In this document: positions 44,501-51,591 of the stretch, piece after piece | Position numbering within the stretch: the stretch's first letter is position 1 | How the letters are laid out: every line of letters begins with the position of its first letter | Source: Akkermansia sp. | Lineage (GTDB): Bacteria > Verrucomicrobiota > Verrucomicrobiia > Verrucomicrobiales > Akkermansiaceae | Assembly (NCBI GenBank): GCA_017558555.1 | Contig: JAFYUJ010000069.1 | Span: 1 to 64,000, forward strand | DNA length: 64,000 nucleotides | Direction of reading: 5' to 3' | The notes under the pieces: model-generated | Database searches by the model: none | What the model saw: the letters and a program-made list of their open reading frames with translations, nothing else | Told to the model about the DNA's origin: nothing | Program-made: the position numbers and the translations under genes

Positions 44501-46860
44501 GCGGGCGCGATGATGGGAAGCTGCGCGTGGAGCTGGATGCGAGCGGGGCGAAGCTGAAGGAGGGCGAGCATGGGCAAGATGCTAAGGTGCTGGCGCCGCG
44601 ATTCCGTGCGCTTGTAGGTTTTATCCACAAGGTTATCAATGATAATGGGCGCTGGAATGCGGTGGTGGCAGATTGGAAGGATAATGTGCCGAGTGTGGAT
44701 AGTTGGGAGGAGGTGAAGCTTGTGCGCAGGCTTTTAGAGAAAGCCGGCATTAAGTACAAGAGCTTGGGGGCTTTGGTAGATAGTGGGATTCTTTTGGCGG
44801 TGTTGGAGCCGACGGATGAGAGGATGGGGGCTTTCTTGGAGAAGGTGGAGGGACTGGATTCTGTGAGTGGTTTTGATAGGCTGGGGGATGTGCTGGATTT
44901 TCCGGAGTTGTACAAGGCGTATCCGCAGTTGCGCAATGTGCCAGTGTTGTGGGAAAAGGAGGCGAAGAATAGGGGGCTTACGGGGATTTCGCAGGCTACG
45001 GGCGATGTGTGGATAACGGTACGAGATGGTGAGGATGCGGAGCATACGCTTTCTACGTTGTTGCACGAGACGCAGCATGTGATACAGTTTATTGAGGGGT
45101 TTGCGATTGGCGGTGCTTCTCAGTTTGCGGATATGCGTAGATGGATGGCAGACAATGGGTATTTGGATGAGGCGTTGAGACTGACGAATGCGGAACTGTA
45201 CCATCGATTGGCGGGTGAGATTGAGGCACGGAATGTGCAGAAGCGAGCCGGATGGGATGCGAAGACGCGGCAGTATTATATACCGTTTAATGATACGTTG
45301 GAGTACCCGGGGCTGGCGATTGTGGTGCGAGCGGAGGATTTGGGGTATCCGGAGGTGACGTTTAGCATGGAGCGCAAGCGCGATTTGACGCTGGATGGTG
45401 CGAGCGCGAGCAAGGAGGAGGCGTGGGCGTATTTGGAGCAGCTGGAGTGGAAGCCGCTGGAGAATATGCGAAGTGGGTTTGTGGCGCTGGTGAATAAGCC
45501 GCAAAGGAAGGAGCTGACGGATTTGGATAAGGCGTTTAAGTCTGCCAGCAATGGGTTTTCAAGTGTGGTTCATTATGCAGCGGTATGCCGCTTGGATAAG
45601 TTGTTCCGATATGCTGTGCCGTGTGGGGAGTACGAGGATAAGAAGCATGGGGACAAGCAGGTGGTAATACACCGCTTTGCCTGCCCGCTCATGATTGATG
45701 GGGAGAGGGCTGTGGCGTGGTTGACGGCAAAGGAGACAAAGAATGTGCCAGGGAATGAGAGACTCTACAATTTGGAGCTTGTGGATATAGAAAAGCTCGC
45801 TGGTAACTTAGAGAACCTTGCGAGCCATAGGCTACAAGACGATCTCCCCGCAGCGAGCAAGGATATTGTAGCGCAGGTGGAGGAGGCTTTCAAGACTTAT
45901 TTTGAAAGTGTACCACAAAATGTGAGCATGAGTATGAGTGAGGTGGCGCAGAATGCGCTTTTGCTGCTGGAGAGCCGCCGGGATGAGCTGGAGGCGCAGG
46001 TGATTTTGGAAGATATGCAGAAAGCTTGCGAGCGGTTGAGCATTGTGCTGGCCGGAGATGATGACCCGAAGGTGGGGAACGGCTTGCAGGTGTATGCCGA
46101 GATGCAGGCGCTTATCAGCGCGACGCGCCGGTCGCTGCCGGAGAAGTATCTGCGCCAGGGGAATCTGAATGGGTTGCTGGCGTGGGCCGGAGTGTATGCA
46201 CGCATGGCGCAGACGGGGCAGATGCCGAAGCGGGGTGCCATCAAGGGAGAGATTTATGACCGCTTTGTGCGCGAGCTGAGCAAGAAAAACGAGCTGATGC
46301 AGTTGCAAGGCATGAGCGAGGCAGAGGCGCGCGAGGTGCTGATGGACCTTGGCAGCGGGAAGCTGGAGACGGCTTTCCTGAAGGTGGGGCGCGATTGTGC
46401 GCAGCGCCTGGATGCTTTCCTGAAAGACCGTGCGCTGGAGCGTATTAACTGGCTGTACAAGATGGCATACCCGAAGAGGGAGGAAGGGCAGGCCTGGACG
46501 CGAGGCAAGATGGCGAGCGATGCCTACAGGCTGGTGGAGAAGGTGATGGCCATCATTGGCCGGAGCCACGAGCAGCGCGCCAAGGTGGACGAAGAGATAC
46601 GAGAGGTGCGCCGGGAGGATGGCAAAATAAAACCCCGTAAGTGTTTAACTTACGGGGTTTTAGCGCGGACAGGGAGGGATTCGAACCCTCGGTACGCTTT
46701 TGACGTACACACGATTTCCAATCGTGCTCTTTCGACCACTCAGACACCTGCCCAGGTGCTGTTCCTTTCTTCCGTGCGGAAGGGGTGCGGACGAAGTATA
46801 CGCCAGATTGACGGGTTTTGCAAGCTAATTTTTCGAATTTATGTAATTTTTCCGAAATAA
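41554..46860 (+). CDS. Large 'polyvalent'-type multidomain protein segment from a mobile element
   Basis: Open for 1768 codons, but the last ~77 codons read through a terminator, a tRNA gene and its promoter. The meaningful part ends near 46625. Segments are separated by FSM/FSV motifs (near residues 249, 655, 962, 1270, 1457). They are (1) a helical N-terminal region; (2) a KPVAVVDNGDGTYSIVDGNAT ParB-like stretch followed by a RelA/SpoT-like region (VVDLIGGTCI, ..GEIILVQDV); (3) a LGGLPKPSIAVTRLDKPYSWG region typical of polyvalent proteins; (4) a zincin-like HETQH near 1171; (5) an LPD3-like region; (6) a helical region that stops abruptly. Such proteins occur in phages and conjugative elements. 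Codon use (GAG, GCG, TTG rich) differs from pilT. No promoter or ribosome site is seen, so it may be a fragment. Confidence 0.6.
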   Translation: MYVRETGYSDAELLKRGLLRNASRSKRGALIGRHAREELWTRFTNGAIKPMDAEIICNLTKNIKDQSRVEEIQRRCCMLLAEGKSWDFIGGMVQLMANKESITLKQGLLDLGADFEADLARAAAWIEKSLGKIKESISLLKQGRKLSGKKREEAERLGIVTATQEGAEEMLRDLEMLRGKYEMIGSYPDLVAQAQMWDGKTEVDPVGLYLERVQAEREQAKAEGELDADAYLAEQARKAAAEAVPELSFSMGEALDVFFEGVPGENGVQDVPVELLMMQKVEPAKSVRNAWRYMNEAAKGERAKRKPVAVVDNGDGTYSIVDGNATSLSLAAHGAQKVRVQVVGENAGTRLNNSAYLVQDETPGADADKRLRTHGLDGLHGDVAMQRAFEQAEENIPLLEGLVQAAADNVGGEVMIRPANDENGLATKKPSTARDKANRDYQGDISRVVDLIGGTCIMTADGDFADAIKAIRKALATPKYTGASIAKVKKLGFNTMEPQYRDVKVSVRFANGGIGEIILVQDVINDAKFNRGGHLLYDVTRELQPYTGSIKTAENAFNALKDLSALVYQTDAVVDSEAFARAKSVASSALEALKPDLKKLSVSSFVATAVKSSDSLLKKAKPASVSSAAMPRRSLIQNISKDMIGDKELGVNNNFSFSMGEERNLAAVHSIPLDTMLEVEKKLGGLPKPSIAVTRLDKPYSWGYSERVYLIGKPELADPEQGNLVYDRDAWTGKGPFLLEGGDAYDYRKSEYFNPTLEEFVARTIKKKGMEEGGSFRGQSAVAIGTMDAVKAHREKLSDTDTSNAQKEETDKELDELIEDVVSLNKKGLNYEEISYLLARVCWRSSPMADGAPSEREVSREQAKRILNEMGIRVKDIKKPLVDKFVKAVTGLKNEMEDYLESVPQRAVMFNEFEYAVMPESMKGAPGLDEMLDRNNITPIYHDGTEKGRRAALAGLVNDSRVSFSVVGENAANWEEIKHLAFRGRDDGKLRVELDASGAKLKEGEHGQDAKVLAPRFRALVGFIHKVINDNGRWNAVVADWKDNVPSVDSWEEVKLVRRLLEKAGIKYKSLGALVDSGILLAVLEPTDERMGAFLEKVEGLDSVSGFDRLGDVLDFPELYKAYPQLRNVPVLWEKEAKNRGLTGISQATGDVWITVRDGEDAEHTLSTLLHETQHVIQFIEGFAIGGASQFADMRRWMADNGYLDEALRLTNAELYHRLAGEIEARNVQKRAGWDAKTRQYYIPFNDTLEYPGLAIVVRAEDLGYPEVTFSMERKRDLTLDGASASKEEAWAYLEQLEWKPLENMRSGFVALVNKPQRKELTDLDKAFKSASNGFSSVVHYAAVCRLDKLFRYAVPCGEYEDKKHGDKQVVIHRFACPLMIDGERAVAWLTAKETKNVPGNERLYNLELVDIEKLAGNLENLASHRLQDDLPAASKDIVAQVEEAFKTYFESVPQNVSMSMSEVAQNALLLLESRRDELEAQVILEDMQKACERLSIVLAGDDDPKVGNGLQVYAEMQALISATRRSLPEKYLRQGNLNGLLAWAGVYARMAQTGQMPKRGAIKGEIYDRFVRELSKKNELMQLQGMSEAEAREVLMDLGSGKLETAFLKVGRDCAQRLDAFLKDRALERINWLYKMAYPKREEGQAWTRGKMASDAYRLVEKVMAIIGRSHEQRAKVDEEIREVRREDGKIKPRKCLTYGVLARTGRDSNPRYAFDVHTISNRALSTTQTPAQVLFLSSVRKGCGRSIRQIDGFCKLIFRIYVIFPK
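46629..46661 (-). terminator. tRNA-Ser terminator
   Basis: A perfect 14-bp stem (AAAACCCCGTAAGT and its complement) with loop GTTTA. On the minus strand it is followed by ATTTT. It lies just 3' of tRNA-Ser and marks the right boundary of the inserted segment. Confidence 0.85.
46666..46753 (-). tRNA. tRNA-Ser (GGA)
   Basis: 88 bases read on the minus strand. The acceptor arm GGGCAGG/CCTGTCC (one G-U), the anticodon stem-loop CACGA-TTGGAAA-TCGTG with anticodon GGA, a long variable arm typical of serine (GTACGtcaaaaGCGTAC), and the T-loop GGGTTCGAATCCC are all present. The CCA is not encoded. It reads TCC codons, and TCT by wobble. Confidence 0.95.
46795..46823 (-). promoter_or_regulatory. tRNA-Ser promoter
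   Basis: Minus strand TTGCAA (46818-46823), 17 bases, TATACT (46795-46800), about 41 bases before the tRNA 5' end. Confidence 0.65.
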
Positions 46861-46879
46861 AAGAGCAAAAGAGGGAAAA

Positions 46880-48364
46880 TCAGGGGGCGTAAGGAGCCGC
46901 GGGAAGCTTATGTTCGTTCACCAAGTTTGGTTCGAGGTAGGTAGCCCAAGCGTAGCGAACTCCGGCAGCTTGCTTCACCTCGGGGGCGGTGAGCTTGAGC
47001 TTATTGCCATGAATGGTCACAGAAGCCGGGTAGAATTTGCCATCTTTGCCGGCCAGCTCGAAGTGGCGGGCGGGTTTGCCGTCGGTGGTGGAGAGTTCTT
47101 TGGCGTTGGCGAAGCGTACAAAGGCCGTCTTGCCGTGGTAGCGCACCTCCGAGATGACGGGGCTGAGGGCAGGGGAGTTCTTTTGATCATACACCGTAGC
47201 GGCAGCCAGATGAGCGAGGCGCTCACCGACTTCCAGCTTGCGGGGAGGATGCACATCGCTGTTGGTGGAGCCCAAATCTGTGGTTACGATGTAGTCCACA
47301 CCGGGCAAAGCCTTGGCAACGTTGTGCTGCACCTGGCGGAACTCCGGCCAATAAGCCCGCAGAGGTGAATTGTCCTTGATGCGGGGGAGCTGCACCATCA
47401 GGAAAGGCAGCGCCGGATTGGCGAACTCGGTGCGCCAGCCCTGAATCAAATCCGTGAGGAGCTTGGTATTCTGCTCTTGATTCTGGATTTCAGCATCGGA
47501 CTCACCCTGGTACCAGATGACACCGGCGATGGGGAATTTCACCCACGGCTCGATACCCGTTTTGTACAGGTACGTGGGCTGGTAGGGGTGGGGAGCAGTG
47601 ATATCGCCCTTGTTGTTGAACTTGGCGCGGCCACGCACCCATGCAGACATGTACTTACTTTCCAGCCACTGCGGGGTGAGGCAATCGCTGTATTTCTCCT
47701 GCGTCATGCTGGTGGGCATCCAGGCCATCATCTCAGAGCCACCCAAGGAAGAGTGGATGATACCGACGGGGACGCCGAGTGTTTCCTGCAATTTGCGGCC
47801 AAAGTAGAAGCCAACAGCTGACATGCGGGGGCAGGTCTGCGGTGTGCTGGCAGCCCAGGATCCTACAAACATCTTACCATCCATCAACTTCTGCTTTTCT
47901 GCATCGGTATAATGGCGGGGAGATGTGTGAATCTGCGGCTCGTTGTGGAAGTAACGCAGATTCGGGATGTCGGCTTCGGCCATGGCTTTGCGGTCCCCCG
48001 TCTGGTTGAGGCGCCAGAGCATATTGGACTGGCCGGAAGCCAGCCACACCTCGCCTACAAGGATGTTGTTCAGCTCAATGGCCTGTTCCCCTTGTGTTAC
48101 CGTCAGAGTGCGGCCTTCTGCCGAAGCGGCGAGCGGCTGGAGCTCAGCTCTCCAGCTATCGCCCGTGATGCTTGCCGTCACGTGTTGCCCGGCAAAGCTC
48201 ACGCTGATGGAATCTGTGGAGTTTCCTGTGACTTTACCTGTCACGGGAATGATTTTTCCCTGCTGCAAGACCATGTCGGACGCAAAAATCGGGTCGACAG
48301 TCACTTCTGCGGCAAGAGGGCCGGCGCTGAGAAGGAGGAGTGAAAGAAAATGCTTGATTTTCAT
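46880..48364 (-). CDS. Secreted sialate O-acetylesterase
   Basis: 494 residues with a signal peptide (MKIKHFLSLLLLSAGPLAA). The SGNH-type nucleophile lies in WLASGQSNMLWRL near 113, the conserved VIWYQGESDA near 288, and the Asp/His pair in STNSDVHPPRKLEVGERL near 373. An N-terminal Ig-like region (SDMVLQQGKIIPVTGK) and a C-terminal beta region follow the family layout. It removes O-acetyl groups from sialic acids, exposing mucin glycans to sialidases. It lies 26 bases after fabI on the same strand, and tRNA-Ser follows. Confidence 0.88.
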   Translation of the reverse strand: MKIKHFLSLLLLSAGPLAAEVTVDPIFASDMVLQQGKIIPVTGKVTGNSTDSISVSFAGQHVTASITGDSWRAELQPLAASAEGRTLTVTQGEQAIELNNILVGEVWLASGQSNMLWRLNQTGDRKAMAEADIPNLRYFHNEPQIHTSPRHYTDAEKQKLMDGKMFVGSWAASTPQTCPRMSAVGFYFGRKLQETLGVPVGIIHSSLGGSEMMAWMPTSMTQEKYSDCLTPQWLESKYMSAWVRGRAKFNNKGDITAPHPYQPTYLYKTGIEPWVKFPIAGVIWYQGESDAEIQNQEQNTKLLTDLIQGWRTEFANPALPFLMVQLPRIKDNSPLRAYWPEFRQVQHNVAKALPGVDYIVTTDLGSTNSDVHPPRKLEVGERLAHLAAATVYDQKNSPALSPVISEVRYHGKTAFVRFANAKELSTTDGKPARHFELAGKDGKFYPASVTIHGNKLKLTAPEVKQAAGVRYAWATYLEPNLVNEHKLPAAPYAP

Positions 48365-48390
48365 GGTTGGAGAGGGAGCTGGCGTTGGGG

Positions 48391-49185
48391 TTACATACCT
48401 ACGATTTCATAGCCACCGTCCACATAGAGAATCTGGCCGGTCATGCTGGCTGCGCCATCGCTGGCAAGGTAGGTGGCGGTGGCGCCCAATTCTTCCAGCG
48501 TGCAAGAGCGCTGCAGCGGGCTCTTTTCTTCGTACACCTTGAACATGCCGGTGAAACCGGATACACCACGGGCGGCCAGCGTCTGCACGGGGCCGGCAGA
48601 GATGCAGTTCACGCGGATGGGTGCTTCGCGGCGGCCCAGGTCAAAGGCGAGATACTTGCAGCAGGTTTCCAGCGCAGCCTTGGAGACAGCCATGAGGTTG
48701 TAGTTGGGGACGACCTTCTGGCTGGCATAATAGGTCAGGGCAGTAATGGAACCACCATTGGTCATGAGCGGAGCCACGGCGCGGGAAAGAGCGATGAGGG
48801 AGTAGGCAGAAACCTGCAGGGAAATGTTCCATGCATCGCGGGGAATGTCGGAGAAGTGGCCCTCCAGTGTGCCGGGAGCCTTGGGAGCAAAGGCGATGGA
48901 GTGCAGCAACATATCCACACGGTCTGTGTGCTGGGATACAAACGTGAAGAAGTCCTCGATGGACTGGTCATCCGTCACATCCAGATTGCATACAGGGGTA
49001 TCTTCGCCGAAGCTTTCTTTCACCAGCTTGATGACGCCGTCTTTCATGCGCTCGCCCTGATAGTTGAAGATGAGCTTGGCACCGGCTTCGTGCCAGGCCT
49101 TGGCGATGCCGTATGCGATACTGCGCTTGTTTGCAACGCCGGTGACGATGCCAACCTTGCCTTCTAAGGGTCGTGTAATGGACAT
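48391..49185 (-). CDS. fabI: Enoyl-[acyl-carrier-protein] reductase (NADH)
   Basis: 264 residues from ATG 49185. The frame runs upstream into the neighbouring gene, so the later start fits both. The dinucleotide-binding GKVGIVTGVANKRSIAYGIAK and the active-site pair in YYASQ...NYNLMAVSKAAL (Tyr and Lys spaced as in FabI) are present. LAARGVSGFTGM is the substrate-binding loop. It reduces trans-2-enoyl-ACP in the last step of fatty-acid elongation and is the triclosan target. The gene follows the YbjN-like gene by 37 bases. Confidence 0.95.
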   Translation of the reverse strand: MSITRPLEGKVGIVTGVANKRSIAYGIAKAWHEAGAKLIFNYQGERMKDGVIKLVKESFGEDTPVCNLDVTDDQSIEDFFTFVSQHTDRVDMLLHSIAFAPKAPGTLEGHFSDIPRDAWNISLQVSAYSLIALSRAVAPLMTNGGSITALTYYASQKVVPNYNLMAVSKAALETCCKYLAFDLGRREAPIRVNCISAGPVQTLAARGVSGFTGMFKVYEEKSPLQRSCTLEELGATATYLASDGAASMTGQILYVDGGYEIVGM

Positions 49186-49222
49186 AATGTTAGTAGTTTG
49201 GGTGTTGTGAAAGGTGAAAAAA

Positions 49223-49678
49223 TCAGATGGAGGGAAACTCCTGAGCAATGATACGGGCGTAGGTCATTGACATACGCACCCCCATGTTTTCCATGTATTC
49301 AATGCGCTTGCGGATGTCTTCGGTCGTCATATTGGGGTTATCTACCACAAATTTAAGGCGGTAGTATACCAAACCTCCTTCCATATCCAGCAGCAGCTGT
49401 CCTTCAGGAAGATTGGCGTTGAGGGTGAGTAGCAGCATGCTCAATTCCTGGCGGTCCTCTTTGGCAATGCGGGAGCCAAAGTGAACATCAAATACCAGAC
49501 TGCAAGGCTCATGCAGTTCGGTGAACATAAACGTGCAGGGCATGCCTGTCGTGTCGATGGGCAGGTAGGCAAGCCCGATTTTTTCGCTATCTTGCCCCAT
49601 AGTAACCCACTGGTAATCTTCTCCGCGGGAAATGAGATGCTGGCGAACTTGTGCCAATAAATTAGGTTGGTTTGACAT
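49223..49678 (-). CDS. YbjN-like domain protein
   Basis: 151 residues from ATG 49678. The pattern of a hydrophobic core with VFDVHFGSRI, LSMLLLTLNANLPEGQLLLDMEGGLVYYRLKFV and a C-terminal helix matches YbjN (type III secretion chaperone-like) proteins. Their role is sensory or unknown. The gene is small, cytosolic and probably co-transcribed with fabI. Confidence 0.65.
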   Translation of the reverse strand: MSNQPNLLAQVRQHLISRGEDYQWVTMGQDSEKIGLAYLPIDTTGMPCTFMFTELHEPCSLVFDVHFGSRIAKEDRQELSMLLLTLNANLPEGQLLLDMEGGLVYYRLKFVVDNPNMTTEDIRKRIEYMENMGVRMSMTYARIIAQEFPSI

Positions 49679-49796
49679 GTCAGAAGGGGGATGTTTGATA
49701 TTTGCCTGAGGGGTAGCTAAGCCCACGGGCTTGACTGCATACTAGCATGATAGCTGGAGTTAAGTCAAGCTTTAGTTTTCGCGTACTATTGGGGCT

Positions 49797-50282
49797 TTAT
49801 GCTGTCTTTTGAGAGTAATGTGCGTTAATTAATTTATCAACAATGGTTTCCAATGTCGCTAAATCCGCAGGGGTGAGAACGGAGAGGCTCTTTTCCAGCT
49901 CCTTAGCCACGTGGGAGCGTGTGGCTTGGATGAAATCGGCCCCGTCCTCCGACAGACGGATGCATACGGCGCGCCTGTCGTAAGGGTTGGGTGTACGCTC
50001 CAGAAAACCTTTATTCACCATATTTTCCACCAGGAGCGAAGTGGCCGGCACCGTCATCTGCAATGTTTGAGCGAGCGTTTTGAGTGCGATGCCTTGCGGT
50101 TCGTTGCGTGTGAGCATTTCCACGTTCACCAATGCGGATGTCTGGCGCACGGTCAGCCCCATTACGCGTTTTTGCTGGTTGGGCGGCGTTTTGGCAAAAC
50201 TTTCCCGGCGCACCTCATCCATATACTGGAACAGATTGAAGAGCGTAGAAATACCCGTATTCGCTGTAGATTCTATAGTCAT
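49797..50282 (-). CDS. MarR-family transcription regulator
   Basis: 161 residues from ATG 50282. The longer frame overlaps alr on the other strand. The winged helix is visible in GIALKTLAQTLQMTVPATSLLVENMVNKGFLERTPNPYDRRAVCIRLSEDG, with the DxRxxx wing (DRRAVCIRL). MarR proteins act as dimers that respond to phenolics, oxidants or metabolites. It is divergent from alr, with a 112-base shared region that could hold operators for both. The target is unknown. Confidence 0.9.
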   Translation of the reverse strand: MTIESTANTGISTLFNLFQYMDEVRRESFAKTPPNQQKRVMGLTVRQTSALVNVEMLTRNEPQGIALKTLAQTLQMTVPATSLLVENMVNKGFLERTPNPYDRRAVCIRLSEDGADFIQATRSHVAKELEKSLSVLTPADLATLETIVDKLINAHYSQKTA

Positions 50283-50359
50283 CTTGATTGTATGATAAGC
50301 TAAATTGTTGTATTGTCGAGAAAATAATTCAAAAATTGTAATTATTATGGCTTTTCTGC

Positions 50360-50388
50360 TTGCTAGAGAGAAGATGCGGTGGTAGAGT
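50360..50388 (+). promoter_or_regulatory. alr promoter
   Basis: TTGCTA (50360-50365), 17 bases, TAGAGT (50383-50388). The ATG of alr starts 6 bases later, so the mRNA would be leaderless or nearly so. Confidence 0.5.
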
Positions 50389-50394
50389 AGGGGC

Positions 50395-51498
50395 ATGCAG
50401 CACGAAAGCCCACCGCGAGCCTGGGTCGATGTCGATTTGGAAGCCATAGCGCATAATCTGGACATCGCCCGGCAAGCATTGCCTGATACGCAGTTGATGC
50501 CGGTTGTGAAAGCCGGAGCTTACGGGCATGGTTTGGAACAAGTGGCGCGACGTTTGGATAAAGATGGTATCACTTTTTTCGGCGTAGCCAATGCGGGTGA
50601 GGCTCGGCGCCTCAGCCAAGCTGGTATCCGTACTAAACCATTCATTCTCGGCCCCACCTTCCCGGAGGAACGGGAGGAAATTGTGCTCAATAACTGGTGT
50701 GCCACCGTTTCAACAGTGGAAGAAGCGCAGCATTTCCAATCCCTGGCAGCGCTGTATGATAAAACTTTTCTTGTACACCTGGCGCTGGATACCGGTATGG
50801 GGCGAGAAGGGGTGCTGCCCTCGGAGATGAGCGGCATGATTGCGGCGCTTAAGCAGATGCCCAATGTGGTGGTTGATGGCGCTATGTCTCACTTTCCTTG
50901 CGCGGATGAGGATGTTCCCTACACGCAGGATGAAATCACCCTGTTCTCGGATTGCGTGGCAGAGCTCAAGCAACACTTCCGCCTGCGTTTCTGCCACATC
51001 GCTGCCAGTGCAGGCGAGTTGGGATACGAAATTCCCGCTGCCAATCTGGCGCGCCCGGGTTTGCTCCTGTATGGCGTGGCTCCCATGGCCTCCATTTATG
51101 ATGGGGTGCTGCGTCCCACGCTCAAACTCAGCTCCCGAGTCTCTCTGGTGCGTACGCTGCCGGCCGGCCACGGTGTATCCTATGGCCGCACCTATTGCAC
51201 CACAGAGCCCACTCGCGTAGCCACCATCGGCATCGGGTATGCTGACGGCTGGAACCGCCACCTCTCGGGCAAGGGTGCGCGCGTCTACATTAACGGCCAC
51301 TATTGCCCCATGCTGGGGCGCGTTACCATGGATCAAATCATGGCAGATGTGAGCCATGTCCCATTCATTGCCCCGGGGGATGAAGTGGAACTCATTGGCC
51401 CGAACATTCCAGTCACAGAAATTGCCCGGCTAGCCGAAACCATCGTCTGGGAAATTTTCACGGGATTGGGCCCGCGGCTGCCTCGCCTTTATCATTGA
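50395..51498 (+). CDS. alr: Alanine racemase
   Basis: 367 residues. The PLP lysine lies in MPVVKAGAYGHGLEQVAR near 40, followed by HLALDTGMGREG and the C-terminal catalytic Tyr region TIGIGYADGWNRHLSGKGARVYINGHYCPMLGRVTMDQIMADVS. It makes D-alanine for peptidoglycan. Wild-type enzymes often have KANAYGHG; here the Asn is Gly, a small departure in the motif. Confidence 0.94.
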   Translation: MQHESPPRAWVDVDLEAIAHNLDIARQALPDTQLMPVVKAGAYGHGLEQVARRLDKDGITFFGVANAGEARRLSQAGIRTKPFILGPTFPEEREEIVLNNWCATVSTVEEAQHFQSLAALYDKTFLVHLALDTGMGREGVLPSEMSGMIAALKQMPNVVVDGAMSHFPCADEDVPYTQDEITLFSDCVAELKQHFRLRFCHIAASAGELGYEIPAANLARPGLLLYGVAPMASIYDGVLRPTLKLSSRVSLVRTLPAGHGVSYGRTYCTTEPTRVATIGIGYADGWNRHLSGKGARVYINGHYCPMLGRVTMDQIMADVSHVPFIAPGDEVELIGPNIPVTEIARLAETIVWEIFTGLGPRLPRLYH

Positions 51499-51591
51499 TG
51501 CCGGGTGGGGGCAGACAAAATAGCGGTTCTTGTACGCCGCAGGAAGCTTCTTTCTTGCCAAAAACGCTGCAAGATGGTAGGTTTTCGATGT

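Noticed and set aside
46626-46860. Last ~77 codons of the polyvalent frame
   Set aside because: They cross the tRNA-Ser terminator, the tRNA and its promoter, so they are unlikely to be protein coding by selection.
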